Positions 51,205 to 59,722 of a stretch of 64,000 bases of DNA are shown here, piece after piece (the first letter of the stretch is position 1; the number at the start of each line of letters is the position of its first letter). Under the pieces are notes generated by a model. The model made no database searches. It was not told where the DNA came from and saw only the letters and a program-made list of their open reading frames with translations. The stretch is from Hyphomonas johnsonii MHS-2 (GTDB lineage Bacteria > Pseudomonadota > Alphaproteobacteria > Caulobacterales > Hyphomonadaceae). The position numbers and the translations under genes are program-made. The stretch lies in the NCBI RefSeq assembly GCF_000685275.1, contig NZ_ARYK01000006.1:210028-274027 (forward strand), read 5' to 3'.

Positions 51205-52506
51205 ATGCCTGACTCCCAATATACAGCCGACCAGAACGCTGACCTGAACGACCTGCGGATGTCGGAGGGCGCACGCCCCCTGTACGACCACGTCCGCAAG
51301 TTCATCAAGGAAACCGTCAACCCGATGAGCGAGGAATTCCATCGTCTCGGTGAAGGCAAGAAGGACATCTGGTCGTACGCGCCCGGCCAGCTGGAATGCC
51401 TTGAAAAGGCCAAGGACGAAGCCAAGAAGCAGGGCCTCTGGAATTTCTTCCTGCCCGACGCTGAAACCGGCGAAGGCCTCAAGAACCTCGACTATGCCTA
51501 TATCGCCGCCGAACTCGGCAAGAACCCGATGGCGTCCGAGACCATGAACTGCTCGGCGCCCGACACCGGCAACATGGAAGTGCTCGAGCGTGTCGGCACG
51601 CCAGCCCAGAAGGAAAAGTGGCTGAAGCCGCTGCTTGAGGGCAAGATCCGGTCGGCCTTCGCGATGACCGAACCAGGCCACCCGTCGTCTGATGCCAAGA
51701 ACGTGTCGATGACGGCCGTTCTGGAAGGCGATGAGTGGGTTCTCAATGGCGAGAAATTCTACATCTCCGGTGCCGGCGATCCGCGCTGCAAGATCATGAT
51801 CACCATGGTCAAGACCAGCCCGAAGGCCGACCCGAACAAGCAGCAGAGCCAGATCCTGGTGCCACTGCCGCACCCCGGTGTCACGATTGTCGGCCCGATG
51901 CACGTGTTCGGTGATCCGGACGCACCGCATGGCCACATGCACCTGCGCTTCGAGAATGTCCGCGTTCCGAAGGAAAACATGCTGCTCGGCGAGGGCCGCG
52001 GTTTCGAAATCTCGCAACTCCGCCTCGGCCCTGGCCGCATCCACCACTGCATGCGCTCGATCGGCCAGGCCGAACGCGCGCTCGACCTGATGTGCGTTCG
52101 CGGTATGACCCGCGAAGCCTTCGGTCGCCCGCTGGTCAAGCTCGGCGGCAATACCGAGATCATCTCGCGCGCCCGTATCGAGATTGAAGCCATGCGCATG
52201 ATCGTGCTCAAGGCCGCCAAAGCCATGGACGTCCTCGGCAACAAGGAAGCCCGTGTCTGGATCTCGATGGCCAAGGCCATGGTGCCGGAACGCGTCTGCA
52301 AGATCATCGACCAGGCGATCCAGATTCACGGCGCCGCTGGCGTGTCGCAATGGACACCGCTTGCCCAGATGTACACCGGCCAGCGCACGCTGCGCCTTGC
52401 TGACGGACCGGACGAAGTGCACCACATGGTCATCGGCCGCGCCGAACTCGCCAAGTATACCGGCGAGGAAGAAGATCCGGCCCTGGCCGCTGTCTGGCGC
52501 AAATAG
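51205..52506 (+). CDS. Acyl-CoA dehydrogenase
   Basis: A 433-residue FAD enzyme introducing a trans-2 double bond into acyl-CoA; it resembles the long ACAD10/11-type. FAD and substrate motifs are AFAMTEPGHPSSDAKNV, NGEKFYISGAGD, RLGPGRIHHCMRSIG, and the C-terminal QIHGAAGVSQ. The catalytic base, which in this subgroup is an Asp/Glu near the C-terminal helix, is likely the Asp of LRLADGPDEVH. RBS AGGAAG. A strong terminator follows. Confidence 0.94.
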   Translation: MPDSQYTADQNADLNDLRMSEGARPLYDHVRKFIKETVNPMSEEFHRLGEGKKDIWSYAPGQLECLEKAKDEAKKQGLWNFFLPDAETGEGLKNLDYAYIAAELGKNPMASETMNCSAPDTGNMEVLERVGTPAQKEKWLKPLLEGKIRSAFAMTEPGHPSSDAKNVSMTAVLEGDEWVLNGEKFYISGAGDPRCKIMITMVKTSPKADPNKQQSQILVPLPHPGVTIVGPMHVFGDPDAPHGHMHLRFENVRVPKENMLLGEGRGFEISQLRLGPGRIHHCMRSIGQAERALDLMCVRGMTREAFGRPLVKLGGNTEIISRARIEIEAMRMIVLKAAKAMDVLGNKEARVWISMAKAMVPERVCKIIDQAIQIHGAAGVSQWTPLAQMYTGQRTLRLADGPDEVHHMVIGRAELAKYTGEEEDPALAAVWRK

Positions 52507-52530
52507 CGCTCCGAAAGCGATACGAAATCA

Positions 52531-52561
52531 GGCGCGCGGCGGTATCGTCGCGCGCCTTTTT
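52531..52561 (+). terminator. Rho-independent terminator after the acyl-CoA dehydrogenase
   Basis: GGCGCGCG pairs with CGCGCGCC around a 10-base loop, followed by TTTTT. Confidence 0.85.
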
Positions 52562-52648
52562 CATGGGCCGCGTCCGGGCGGCACGCGAGTATGCTTGACC
52601 TTTTCCGGGAGGCGTGAATGACTGGAAACACCAATGAGAGGGTGTTCG

Positions 52649-53371
52649 ATGCGCCATGTGGTTTCCAGTCTTGTCCTGCTGTCACTTGCGGGCCTTGCCC
52701 CTGCAGGCGCGCAGGAAGAACGAAGCCTTCAGACGGTCACGGTGACGGCCAGCCGCATCGATGCCGATGACCTGCGAACGGCTCCTGCCATATACAGGCG
52801 TATCCCGGCCGATTTCGTGCTGGTGGAAGCCCATTTCCAGTCGGGCAGTCGCGACCCCGCCGCCCGCAAGCGCGAGCTTGACACAATGTTCGGGCGGCTG
52901 AAAAAATCCGTATCGGATTCACCCGGTTATGACCTGTTTGGCGGTGTCATCGGTGAAAGCAGCGCGCCGATTGATACGGTCCAGTTTGACGATATCTACA
53001 CAGACTATTCCGGGCAGGGGCGCTTCACCCTGACGCTGAGCGTGGACACGAAACCTGGCGAGACCTTTGACCTGTTGATGCGCCGGGCCGCGACGTTCCT
53101 GTCCAAGGTGAAGACTGAAGGCCGCGCCGAAGCCTATCTGGGTGACGAGCAGTACCTGGGCGCCAGAGGAACGGACAAGCATCGGGCCGACCTGATCGCC
53201 GCTATCACCCGGGACGTCATGGACCTGCGCACAGCGTTCCAACCGGCCGTCGTTACAGTCGCCGGCCTGGAGTCGCGGGTCGTTACCCAGCCGGCGGGGC
53301 CGCTCGAGCTCGAAATCTTCATTCCCTATACCCTGACCGTGGAATCAGGGGCCGCGAACAGTTCAAACTGA
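52649..53371 (+). CDS. Exported protein of unknown function
   Basis: A 240-residue protein with a signal peptide (VVSSLVLLSLAGLAPAGAQA-like, cut near residue 22). The mature N-terminus QTVTVTASRID resembles the start of TonB-dependent receptors, but no plug or barrel follows, so the likeness is probably coincidental. The rest is an alpha/beta domain with no cysteine. I do not recognise the family. Its TGA is followed directly by the ATG of a PepSY-like membrane gene, which suggests the two products act together in the envelope. The ATG chosen has GAGAGGG upstream; another ATG 5 codons earlier is in frame. Confidence 0.7.
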   Translation: MRHVVSSLVLLSLAGLAPAGAQEERSLQTVTVTASRIDADDLRTAPAIYRRIPADFVLVEAHFQSGSRDPAARKRELDTMFGRLKKSVSDSPGYDLFGGVIGESSAPIDTVQFDDIYTDYSGQGRFTLTLSVDTKPGETFDLLMRRAATFLSKVKTEGRAEAYLGDEQYLGARGTDKHRADLIAAITRDVMDLRTAFQPAVVTVAGLESRVVTQPAGPLELEIFIPYTLTVESGAANSSN

Positions 53372-54079
53372 ATGGTGCGGATTCCCCGCCTTGTCCCGCG
53401 ACTCCACAATATTCTTGGCCTCGTGATTGGCGGTCAGGTCCTCCTGTGGATTGCTTCGGGGTTCTTCTTCTCGCTCTATCCGATCGAACAGGTGCGCGGA
53501 GAACACTTGCGAGCCGAACCGCCGGGCGCGCTTGTCCTTCAGTCAGATGGCTTGGTCTCACCGGCCAACCTGCCGGGCGTGGCGGGCGGTACGGTCAGCA
53601 CCGTCAGGCTGAAGCCCTTCCTCTCAGGTGCGGCCTACGAGACGGACACGGCACAGGGCAAGGCCCTGTTCGATGCAATGTCGGGCGCGCCACTGTCGCC
53701 GCTGGATGAGGCGCTTGCGCGGCAGGTCGCCGAGGCGGGCTGGGCCGGCAAGGGCGTGCTGTCAGGCCTGGCGCTGGTGGACCCGGCGCCCCGCGAGGCC
53801 GGCAGGGGGCATGGCCGCGCCATGTGGCGCGCCGACTTTGACGGCAAGGATGCGGCCACATTCTGGATCGATCCGCAGACGGGTGATGTCGCCGCTGTGC
53901 GCACAGGCCTCTGGCGCACGTATGACCTGCTCTGGGGCCTGCACATCATGGACTGGACGAACCGGGAGACATTTACCAGCTGGTGGATGAAACTCGCCGG
54001 ATTCCTGTCGCTTGTGCTGACACTGGCCGGCATCTGGCTGGTGGTAGAGCGTGTGCGCAAAGGCAGGATCCTGCGCTAG
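53372..54079 (+). CDS. PepSY-associated membrane protein
   Basis: A 235-residue protein with a membrane helix near each end (NILGLVIGGQVLLWIASGFFFSL, about 13-35, and a C-terminal LAGFLSLVLTLAGIWLVVERV). The periplasmic stretch between them includes ATFWIDPQTGDVAAV, a PepSY-like strand (WIDPxTGxV), and the YDLLWGLHIMDWTNRE motif that precedes the last helix in PepSY_TM proteins. In related proteins such topology serves iron-siderophore reduction or peptidase regulation. It starts immediately at the upstream stop, so the two genes are coupled. It overlaps the convergent NWN-type gene by 4 bp. Confidence 0.8.
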   Translation: MVRIPRLVPRLHNILGLVIGGQVLLWIASGFFFSLYPIEQVRGEHLRAEPPGALVLQSDGLVSPANLPGVAGGTVSTVRLKPFLSGAAYETDTAQGKALFDAMSGAPLSPLDEALARQVAEAGWAGKGVLSGLALVDPAPREAGRGHGRAMWRADFDGKDAATFWIDPQTGDVAAVRTGLWRTYDLLWGLHIMDWTNRETFTSWWMKLAGFLSLVLTLAGIWLVVERVRKGRILR

Positions 54080-54810
54080 GGCCCAGGTGGGCCAGGCGTC
54101 ACGGGCGTGGGCACATCGGCCTCCCGGCCAAGTTCGCTGGCGAGGTTTGCGATGAGCTTATCCATTTCCGGCAGCATCTGGGTGCCGGTCCTGTCTGCGT
54201 AATATTGCGAAAAGCCGTGCAGGCTGCGCACGCAGTTACGGAAGTGCGTCATGTCGGCGGCGACGTCGCTCGCCGGCCGGGCATGGGAGAGGTCCCAGTA
54301 CCGCCCGATGCAGACAGTATAGACCAGGTTGTCATTCTGGTCCGCCATGGCCCCGGAATGGACGATGGCGGGCAGGCGGTAACCGTACAGATGGTTGATC
54401 TGGCGCCTGAGTCCGGCAGGCACGGTATCCAGCTCGCCTTCGCGCAGCAGCGCTTCATAATATGTCGTACGCGGGAACAGGGTCCGGTTGTTGTAGACGA
54501 CGGTCAGGAGGTCGTCGTGGACCCTCTGGAAGTCCGGCGCGGCCTTTTCAAGTTCGGCATCGAGGGCCTCGGCGGCGGCGATCCGGGCGCCCTGGCGTTC
54601 CACGACAAAAGCGGTTTCGGCCCGGTCGGCGATCAAGTCGTCAAGCAGGTTGTTCAGGGAGACGCGGGTTGCGCCCTGCAGGGTGTACTGGTCGCGCGCC
54701 GCGCCAAGGAAGACGCCGATATAGACGCCCGCCACGACAATCAGGAATTCAATCGCAACGACCGTCCAGTTCTGTGCCTTCAGGTGCTCGGCCAAACGGT
54801 GCAGGATCAT
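54076..54810 (-). CDS. NWN-anchored-type membrane protein, dispersed paralogue
   Basis: A 244-residue bitopic protein homologous in plan to the tandem array 5 kb away. The N-terminus ILHRLAEHLKAQNWTVV / AIEFLIVVAGVYIGVFLG matches their anchor, but the NWN motif is replaced (GAARDQ). The periplasmic part has the equivalent TTYYEALLREGELD segment and one cysteine pair (YTVCIGR and RNCVRSL). A Pro-rich tail ends the protein. It has a plausible promoter of its own. Function unknown. Confidence 0.78.
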   Translation of the reverse strand: MILHRLAEHLKAQNWTVVAIEFLIVVAGVYIGVFLGAARDQYTLQGATRVSLNNLLDDLIADRAETAFVVERQGARIAAAEALDAELEKAAPDFQRVHDDLLTVVYNNRTLFPRTTYYEALLREGELDTVPAGLRRQINHLYGYRLPAIVHSGAMADQNDNLVYTVCIGRYWDLSHARPASDVAADMTHFRNCVRSLHGFSQYYADRTGTQMLPEMDKLIANLASELGREADVPTPVTPGPPGP

Positions 54811-54845
54811 GGCGCGGTCCCCTTCGCAACGTGCCGGCGAAAGGA

Positions 54846-54874
54846 AAATAGATTCTCTTTTTCGGGTTTTTGCA
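54846..54874 (-). promoter_or_regulatory. Candidate promoter for the dispersed NWN-type gene
   Basis: On the minus strand TTGCAA (-35), a 17-bp spacer and TCTATT (-10) lie in an AT-rich stretch about 36 bp upstream of the start codon. Confidence 0.4.
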
Positions 54875-54878
54875 ATCA

Positions 54879-54898
54879 GTTCCCGATGATGCCCGGGA
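54879..54898. repeat. Small inverted repeat downstream of ttcA
   Basis: TTCCCG and CGGGAA flank eight bases, 33 bp beyond the ttcA stop. It could be a weak terminator for ttcA; the run of A and C after it on the minus strand is not a good T-tract. Confidence 0.35.
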
Positions 54899-54930
54899 AA
54901 TTATTTGACCCTGAGACCGTCTGCAGGTCG

Positions 54931-55818
54931 CTAGAACGGCACGTTCGGGTCATCCTCGCCCGTGCCGCCGATTTCAAGGCCGGCAAAGTCGAACACGCGC
55001 GGGTCGTGCAGGTGGCTTGGACGCACGGTAGCGAGTGCATGGGCCATGACCTGACGCACGCCGGGCTTCTTGCGTTCCCACTCGTCCAGCATCTGTTTCA
55101 TCGCCACACGCTGCAGGCCGTCCTGACTGCCGCACAGGTTGCAGGGGATGATCGGGAAATCCATCGCTTCGGCGAGTTTCGCCAGGTCGTCCTCTGCGGC
55201 CGTGATCAGTGGGCGCAGCACGAAACAGTCGCCGTCGTCGTTCAGCAGTTTTGGCGGCATCGCGGCGAGCCGCCCACCATGGATGAAGTTCATCATGAAC
55301 GTCTCAAGCGCGTCGTCACGGTGATGGCCGAGCACGATGGCCTCACAGCCTTCCTCCCGCGCGATGCGGTAGAGGATGCCCCGGCGCAGGCGCGAGCACA
55401 TGGAACAATAGGTTCGCCCCGCCTCGACCTTCTCCGTCACGATGGAATAGGTGTCTTCCGTCTCGATCCTGTATTTGACGCCGGTCGTGTCGAGCCAGTC
55501 CGGCAGCACGTGTTTCGGGAAGCCCGGCTGGCCCTGGTCGAGATTGCAGGCAACGAGATCCACCGGCAGCGCGCCCTGCCATTGCAGATCCATCAGCACC
55601 GCCAGCAGGCCGTAACTATCCTTGCCGCCTGACAGGCAGACCAGCCATTTCGGGCGGGGCTTTTCACCGGCGTCCACCGCGCGGCGGTCGACCATCTGGA
55701 AATCGTCAATCGCCTTCAGCGCACCGCGCACCAGCCGCTTGCGCAGTTTCTTGAACGACACCGATGATGGCGCATCGGCAAACAAGGATGGGGCAAGGGG
55801 AGCGGTCGTGTCAGCCAT
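54931..55818 (-). CDS. ttcA: tRNA 2-thiocytidine biosynthesis protein
   Basis: An Fe-S, ATP-dependent enzyme that thiolates C32 of certain tRNAs (295 residues). The PP-loop is [10 protein letters not shown], a Cys pair lies in [12 protein letters not shown] and the second in IPCNLCGSQ, matching the cluster- and active-site Cys of the family; the [14 protein letters not shown] block is also typical. The ATG chosen ([10 protein letters not shown]) gives the family length; a longer upstream frame is not supported. Confidence 0.93.
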   Translation of the reverse strand: MADTTAPLAPSLFADAPSSVSFKKLRKRLVRGALKAIDDFQMVDRRAVDAGEKPRPKWLVCLSGGKDSYGLLAVLMDLQWQGALPVDLVACNLDQGQPGFPKHVLPDWLDTTGVKYRIETEDTYSIVTEKVEAGRTYCSMCSRLRRGILYRIAREEGCEAIVLGHHRDDALETFMMNFIHGGRLAAMPPKLLNDDGDCFVLRPLITAAEDDLAKLAEAMDFPIIPCNLCGSQDGLQRVAMKQMLDEWERKKPGVRQVMAHALATVRPSHLHDPRVFDFAGLEIGGTGEDDPNVPF

Positions 55819-55940
55819 GACGCGCAGCTTTGCCACGGGGCCACTATGGCGTGCAAGCGGTTGATGCGGATCTGCTTGCCAAGACATGAATTCGGAGACA
55901 ACGCTGTTGAAGACAAACGTCTCCCAGAAAGGCGCACCCC

Positions 55941-56891
55941 GTGAAGTACCCGTCCCATAGTTTGCTCGCAGGAGTCGCGGCTATCCTCGCCGCCTGTACA
56001 ACCACTGCGCCGCCATCCGCACTTGCGTCCGGGCCATCTCCCGAGGCGCTGTCGGGCATGGCGGAGATCGCCGCCCGGAATGCCGAAGCGGAGAAACCGG
56101 CAGCGGTTGTCGACTGGCGCGCCGACGTTCCCACAACGGCGAGCGAAACGCTCATCGGTGAATGGGACATGCGTGTCCTCAGCGCCTACGGGCACTCGCC
56201 GGAAAAGCACAACAAGCTTTTCATAACCGCGATGCATGACGGCCTTGTCGAAGGTCATATCTGGGGCGGTGATGGCGAGGGCGCGTTTGTGGATGGCCGG
56301 GTGCGTGAGGAAGACGGCAAGACCATTCTCACCTTCAAGACGCCTCAGGCCGGGGCCGGTTGGTGGTCTCGCGTCTATGCCGGCGACTGGCTGTATCATG
56401 AGGCCGTGTTTGAAAATGGCCGGTTCACCGGAGAAGTTCGCGGCGAAGCGTCCAGTTCAACAATTGGCTGGTACGCCCGCAGCACAAACGAGAATGATGA
56501 TATGGGTGCGTACCTGACCCGGAATAACTGGATGCTCCGGATTGTCGATACGCCCAAAGATTTCTGCCGGGATACCTACCGGTTCTTCGAAGACGGCACG
56601 ATGACCACATCGTCCGGCGAAGAACTGCTTAAACAGACCTGGCGACTGGAGACCGACGAGAAAGGCCAGCACACGCTTGTAAAGACCGTTGTCTCGACCA
56701 ATGGCCTGCCTGACTGCCAGGGAAATGTCCTCACGAAGCCGGGGGACGTGAGCAGCACGGCAATCGTTTTCAGGAATGGCGGAGGCTGGATGGTATGCGC
56801 CGGGCCTGACCGCGGAATGTCCTGTTACGGAACGGTGGATCCATACCTGAACCAGGCTGTAAGGGTGAAGCGGGACCGGACAGGTCACTAG
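55941..56891 (+). CDS. Lipoprotein of unknown function
   Basis: A 316-residue exported protein with a GTG start and a lipobox (VAAILAAC, Cys about 19). After a Thr/Ser/Ala linker the mature domain contains many Trp and Gly residues in strands ([42 protein letters not shown]) and four later Cys (KDFCRDT, LPDCQGN, MVCAGP, MSCYGT), consistent with a beta-sandwich stabilised by two disulfides. I do not recognise a family. It stands alone between ttcA (divergent) and the GIY-YIG gene (convergent, 4-bp overlap). Confidence 0.75.
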   Translation: MKYPSHSLLAGVAAILAACTTTAPPSALASGPSPEALSGMAEIAARNAEAEKPAAVVDWRADVPTTASETLIGEWDMRVLSAYGHSPEKHNKLFITAMHDGLVEGHIWGGDGEGAFVDGRVREEDGKTILTFKTPQAGAGWWSRVYAGDWLYHEAVFENGRFTGEVRGEASSSTIGWYARSTNENDDMGAYLTRNNWMLRIVDTPKDFCRDTYRFFEDGTMTTSSGEELLKQTWRLETDEKGQHTLVKTVVSTNGLPDCQGNVLTKPGDVSSTAIVFRNGGGWMVCAGPDRGMSCYGTVDPYLNQAVRVKRDRTGH

Positions 56892-57310
56892 CCCAGGAAC
56901 GGTATCCGGAACCAGCGTTTGATGTGCCACCAGCGCCGCAGGCGTGGATTGTTGGGGGCGTCGTTCGACCCGCGCGGCACCAGGACATCATTCATGCGCG
57001 GCTGGTAGCGCCGGATCAGGTCTTCCTCGACGCGGGCCCGGTCGGCACCCTTCCTGATGACCAGGACATGGCGTTCCGTCGCCCCGCGGCGCCACCAGGC
57101 TTCGCCCCAGCGCTCATGGCCAATCAGGCGCGAGCGGAAGTTCGTCGCCTTGCCGATATAGAGCGGGAACAGGAAGAAGACGAAACGGCGCTGGACGAAG
57201 ATATAGATGCCGCCGCCGTCGGGCAGGCCCTTGCGCGTCAACGTGATCTTGAAGCGATAAGGTCGCCCGGATTCCCCGAACCATGTGTGCCAGCCAAACA
57301 GGATAAGCAT
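56888..57310 (-). CDS. GIY-YIG domain protein
   Basis: A 140-residue protein with a GIY-YIG nuclease-type core: GGIYIFVQRR (G-I-Y at about 34-36) and LYIGKATNFRSRLIGHE (Y-I-G, then the Arg-containing helix). A Glu later in RVEEDLIRRYQPRMN matches the metal-binding Glu region. The C-terminal tail is basic and Trp-rich. Small stand-alone members are widespread and mostly uncharacterised; nuclease activity is inferred. The ATG chosen starts LILFGWHTWFG; a longer frame is possible. It is divergent from the YqcI/YcgG operon, sharing the CtrA-type box. Confidence 0.82.
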   Translation of the reverse strand: MLILFGWHTWFGESGRPYRFKITLTRKGLPDGGGIYIFVQRRFVFFLFPLYIGKATNFRSRLIGHERWGEAWWRRGATERHVLVIRKGADRARVEEDLIRRYQPRMNDVLVPRGSNDAPNNPRLRRWWHIKRWFRIPFLG

Positions 57311-57352
57311 GATGTCTGTCTCCGTCCCCGGGCGGGAAACTGGCGCGATGCG

Positions 57353-57371
57353 GGTTAATGGGAGATTAACC
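57353..57371. promoter_or_regulatory. CtrA-type box (TTAA-N7-TTAA) between divergent genes
   Basis: GGTTAAT and ATTAACC form a perfect 7-bp dyad around GGGAG, giving a full TTAA-N7-TTAA match at 57355-57369. It lies 45 bp upstream of the GIY-YIG start and 76 bp upstream of the YqcI/YcgG start. This motif is the CtrA binding consensus in Caulobacterales and relatives; binding is inferred. Confidence 0.6.
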
Positions 57372-57444
57372 ACGTCGCTGGCGCGTCACCGGTTTCTGCC
57401 GGACGCCCGGAACTGAAGCCGCGCTTGCCAGTTGGTCAGCCATC

Positions 57445-58149
57445 ATGGCAACAGCGCAAGACCTCCTGAAGACTCACCGCCAAAAGGCGAACGTTCACCC
57501 GGACGTGGACGCGTTTGTCCGTTCGGCGCGATTTCCCTGCGCAGGCGCCAAGAGTGCTCTCAGGCTGGGCCAGGTGGAGGTCGTGGAAGCGGGCGCCTTC
57601 AGCCGTCCCGACGACAATGACACCCTGTACAGGGCGCTCGGTGCTTTCGGGCAGACGCTGGACATCCAGGCGCTTCCCTTCAGGACGCTGATCGCGGCTT
57701 TTGACAGCGAACCGACGAGGACGGAAGCCGGCTTCGAACAGCTTCTGTGGGCGCATCTCCAGGCCCTGCATGACCGGGACGCCAGGAGGGGGATCGGCTG
57801 GTCGGACTCCGTGTCGACGAACCCTGAATCGGCCGACTTCAACATCTGCGTCGGCGGCACCGCGTATTTCGTGATTGGCCTCCATCCGGGGGCCTCGCGG
57901 GCCGCGCGGCGGTTCTGCCGCCCGGCGCTGGTGTTCAATTCGCATGACCAGTTCGAGGCCCTGCGGGCCGACGGTCGCTACCAGGCCCTGCAAAAAGTGA
58001 CGCGCGACAGGGAACTTGTCGCCAATGGCAGCATTAATCCGATGCTCGGAGACCATGCCCAGCGCGCGCAGGCGCCGCAATACAGTGGCCGACAGGTGGG
58101 AGAAGACTGGAAATGCCCGTTCACGTACAGGACACCGAAACAGGGGTGA
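57445..58149 (+). CDS. YqcI/YcgG-family protein (possible heme-dependent N-hydroxylase)
   Basis: A 234-residue cytosolic protein of the YqcI/YcgG family. Family motifs are FPCAGAKSAL, the GLHPGASRAARRF block, ALVFNSHDQFEALR, and the C-terminal DWKCPF. The family includes GntA, a heme-dependent N-hydroxylase of guanitoxin synthesis, so a heme oxygenase-type N-hydroxylation is a reasonable but unproven guess. The conserved His in GLHPG and NSHDQF are candidate heme ligands. It heads a three-gene unit and its 3' end overlaps the DUF1989 gene by 37 bp. Confidence 0.85.
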   Translation: MATAQDLLKTHRQKANVHPDVDAFVRSARFPCAGAKSALRLGQVEVVEAGAFSRPDDNDTLYRALGAFGQTLDIQALPFRTLIAAFDSEPTRTEAGFEQLLWAHLQALHDRDARRGIGWSDSVSTNPESADFNICVGGTAYFVIGLHPGASRAARRFCRPALVFNSHDQFEALRADGRYQALQKVTRDRELVANGSINPMLGDHAQRAQAPQYSGRQVGEDWKCPFTYRTPKQG

Positions 58150-58727
58150 TCCAGACCATCGCGCCGCGCACCGGCACGGCCTTTCGTCTCGCCAGGGGGC
58201 AGGTCCTGACCGTGATCGACCCGCAGGGCGAGCAGGTATCAGACATGGTCGCCTACAATGCCGACGATCCGGAGGAATACCTCTCGTCGGGCCGGTCGAT
58301 CGACTATGCCAGCCGCCTTTTCCTGTCGACGGGAGACATCCTGTTCTCCAATCGCAGCCGGCCCATGCTGGAAATCGGCGAAGACCGCGTGGGACGTCAT
58401 GACTTCACACTGACGCCCTGCTCGAAGGACACGTTCCGCATTCTCTACGGTGACAAGACGCCCCATCATGGCTGCCAGGGCAATCTGGAACAGGCATTGA
58501 AACCGTTCGGCATCGCGCCGGACCGGATCACGGTCGCGTTCAATGTCTTCATGCATGTGGCGATTGACGCCGAAACCGGGGAAATCAGTGTCCGGCCTCC
58601 GCTCAGCAAGGCTGACGATTTTACCCGCTTCCGGGCCGACATGGACCTGATTGTCGGCCTGACGGCCTGTTCGGCCGGTCAGTCGAACAATTTCAGCTAC
58701 AAGCCGATCCAGTACCGGGTCGATTGA
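58113..58727 (+). CDS. DUF1989 (urea carboxylase-associated) family protein
   Basis: A 204-residue cytosolic protein of the DUF1989 family found beside urea-amidolyase systems and in a few small-molecule pathways. Family features are GTAFRLARGQVLTVIDPQGEQVSD, split as GTAFRL and DPQGEQVSDMVAY; the HDFTLTPCSK Cys segment; HGCQGNL; and a C-terminal SAGQSNNF block. Conserved Cys and His residues suggest metal binding. The ATG lies inside the upstream gene, with GGGAGAAG near it. Its stop overlaps the next ATG (TGATG), so all three genes are coupled. Confidence 0.88.
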   Translation: MPVHVQDTETGVIQTIAPRTGTAFRLARGQVLTVIDPQGEQVSDMVAYNADDPEEYLSSGRSIDYASRLFLSTGDILFSNRSRPMLEIGEDRVGRHDFTLTPCSKDTFRILYGDKTPHHGCQGNLEQALKPFGIAPDRITVAFNVFMHVAIDAETGEISVRPPLSKADDFTRFRADMDLIVGLTACSAGQSNNFSYKPIQYRVD

Positions 58728-59722
58728 TGCTCGACCGGACTCGCCAGCGCCAGAATGATGGTCCGAAGGCGAACTGGTTTTCGGATCTGGCGCTCACCCG
58801 TCGGGGCCTGATCGTGAAAAAGACCGGGCGCCGCATCGGCCTCGCCGAGATCACGCCATCCGAATTGGTCAAGTTCTGCCTGTACTTCGTGGTCGTCCTC
58901 ACAAAGGGCGTTTACGTGCGGATCCGGCGCCCGTCCGGCCTGTCGGTCTGGTTTGCGCCGGACCGTCCACGCCCGTGGTACATTCTCTGGTCTGCGATGA
59001 CGCTGTCGGGCATCCGGTTCGCGCCGACGCCGGACACGGCGGATGTCGCCTTCTATTTCGAAGACGTCACCCGAGGCACCCCGCCGCCTGTCGGTGGCCA
59101 GGTCCAGCTGAACGCCGGGTGCCCCGACATATCGAAGTCGCGCGTGGCCGAGATATTCGAATCCGTCGCCGGCTACCCGCTGGGCCTTGATCCTGCGGCG
59201 CACACTGGCCCGGCCGTCGAAAAGAGCGAGCGCAACGGCCTGCATGATGGCTGTATCGTGTCCTGCCCGATGCCGCGGCGAGCGGGCAAGGCCTACCAGC
59301 GCCTTGTCGATTCTTCCGACGGAGAGACCGCTTTTGATTATCGCACCACCATTATCGGCCGCGAACCGCGCTTCGTTCTGGTCAAGACCAAGCCGGTTGC
59401 GCAGCGCTTTTCCATGCACAATGATACCGTCGTGTTTCGAGACCTGGAGGCGGTCTTCTCGGCCGAGGAGATCAGCCTGATCCGCCGGTTCTCGGAGGCG
59501 ATGGCGCTCGACTGGGCGGCGCTGGACGTGTTGCGGGACGCGGTGTCGGGCCAGATATTCATCGTTGATGTCAACAAGACCGACACCGGCCCGGCGGTCG
59601 ACCTGTCATGGCGCGACCGGGGCCGGGTGATGGGCGCGATCTCGCGGCATTTCCTTGCAATGGTTACCCGCGCGGCTCCGCGCCCTCGGCCCGTGCTTCA
59701 AGCGCCAGCCGTACGGGCCTGA
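58727..59722 (+). CDS. ATP-grasp-like protein of unknown function
   Basis: A 331-residue protein, third in the operon. The C-terminal end of the core reads [18 protein letters not shown], resembling the metal-binding D/E-x-N motif at the end of ATP-grasp domains; a candidate Lys in [12 protein letters not shown] and a Glu-rich helix precede it. An N-terminal hydrophobic stretch ([12 protein letters not shown]) is short and may not span the membrane. ATP-grasp identity is inferred from the C-terminal pattern only and needs structure prediction. The ATG overlaps the upstream stop. The 3' end overlaps the convergent rnhB by 59 bp. Confidence 0.65.
   Translation: MLDRTRQRQNDGPKANWFSDLALTRRGLIVKKTGRRIGLAEITPSELVKFCLYFVVVLTKGVYVRIRRPSGLSVWFAPDRPRPWYILWSAMTLSGIRFAPTPDTADVAFYFEDVTRGTPPPVGGQVQLNAGCPDISKSRVAEIFESVAGYPLGLDPAAHTGPAVEKSERNGLHDGCIVSCPMPRRAGKAYQRLVDSSDGETAFDYRTTIIGREPRFVLVKTKPVAQRFSMHNDTVVFRDLEAVFSAEEISLIRRFSEAMALDWAALDVLRDAVSGQIFIVDVNKTDTGPAVDLSWRDRGRVMGAISRHFLAMVTRAAPRPRPVLQAPAVRA

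Noticed and set aside
52700..52760. TonB-receptor-like start (QTVTVTAS) in the exported protein at 52.6 kb.
   Set aside because: The protein is only 240 residues long and has no plug or barrel signature, so the resemblance is limited to a few residues.
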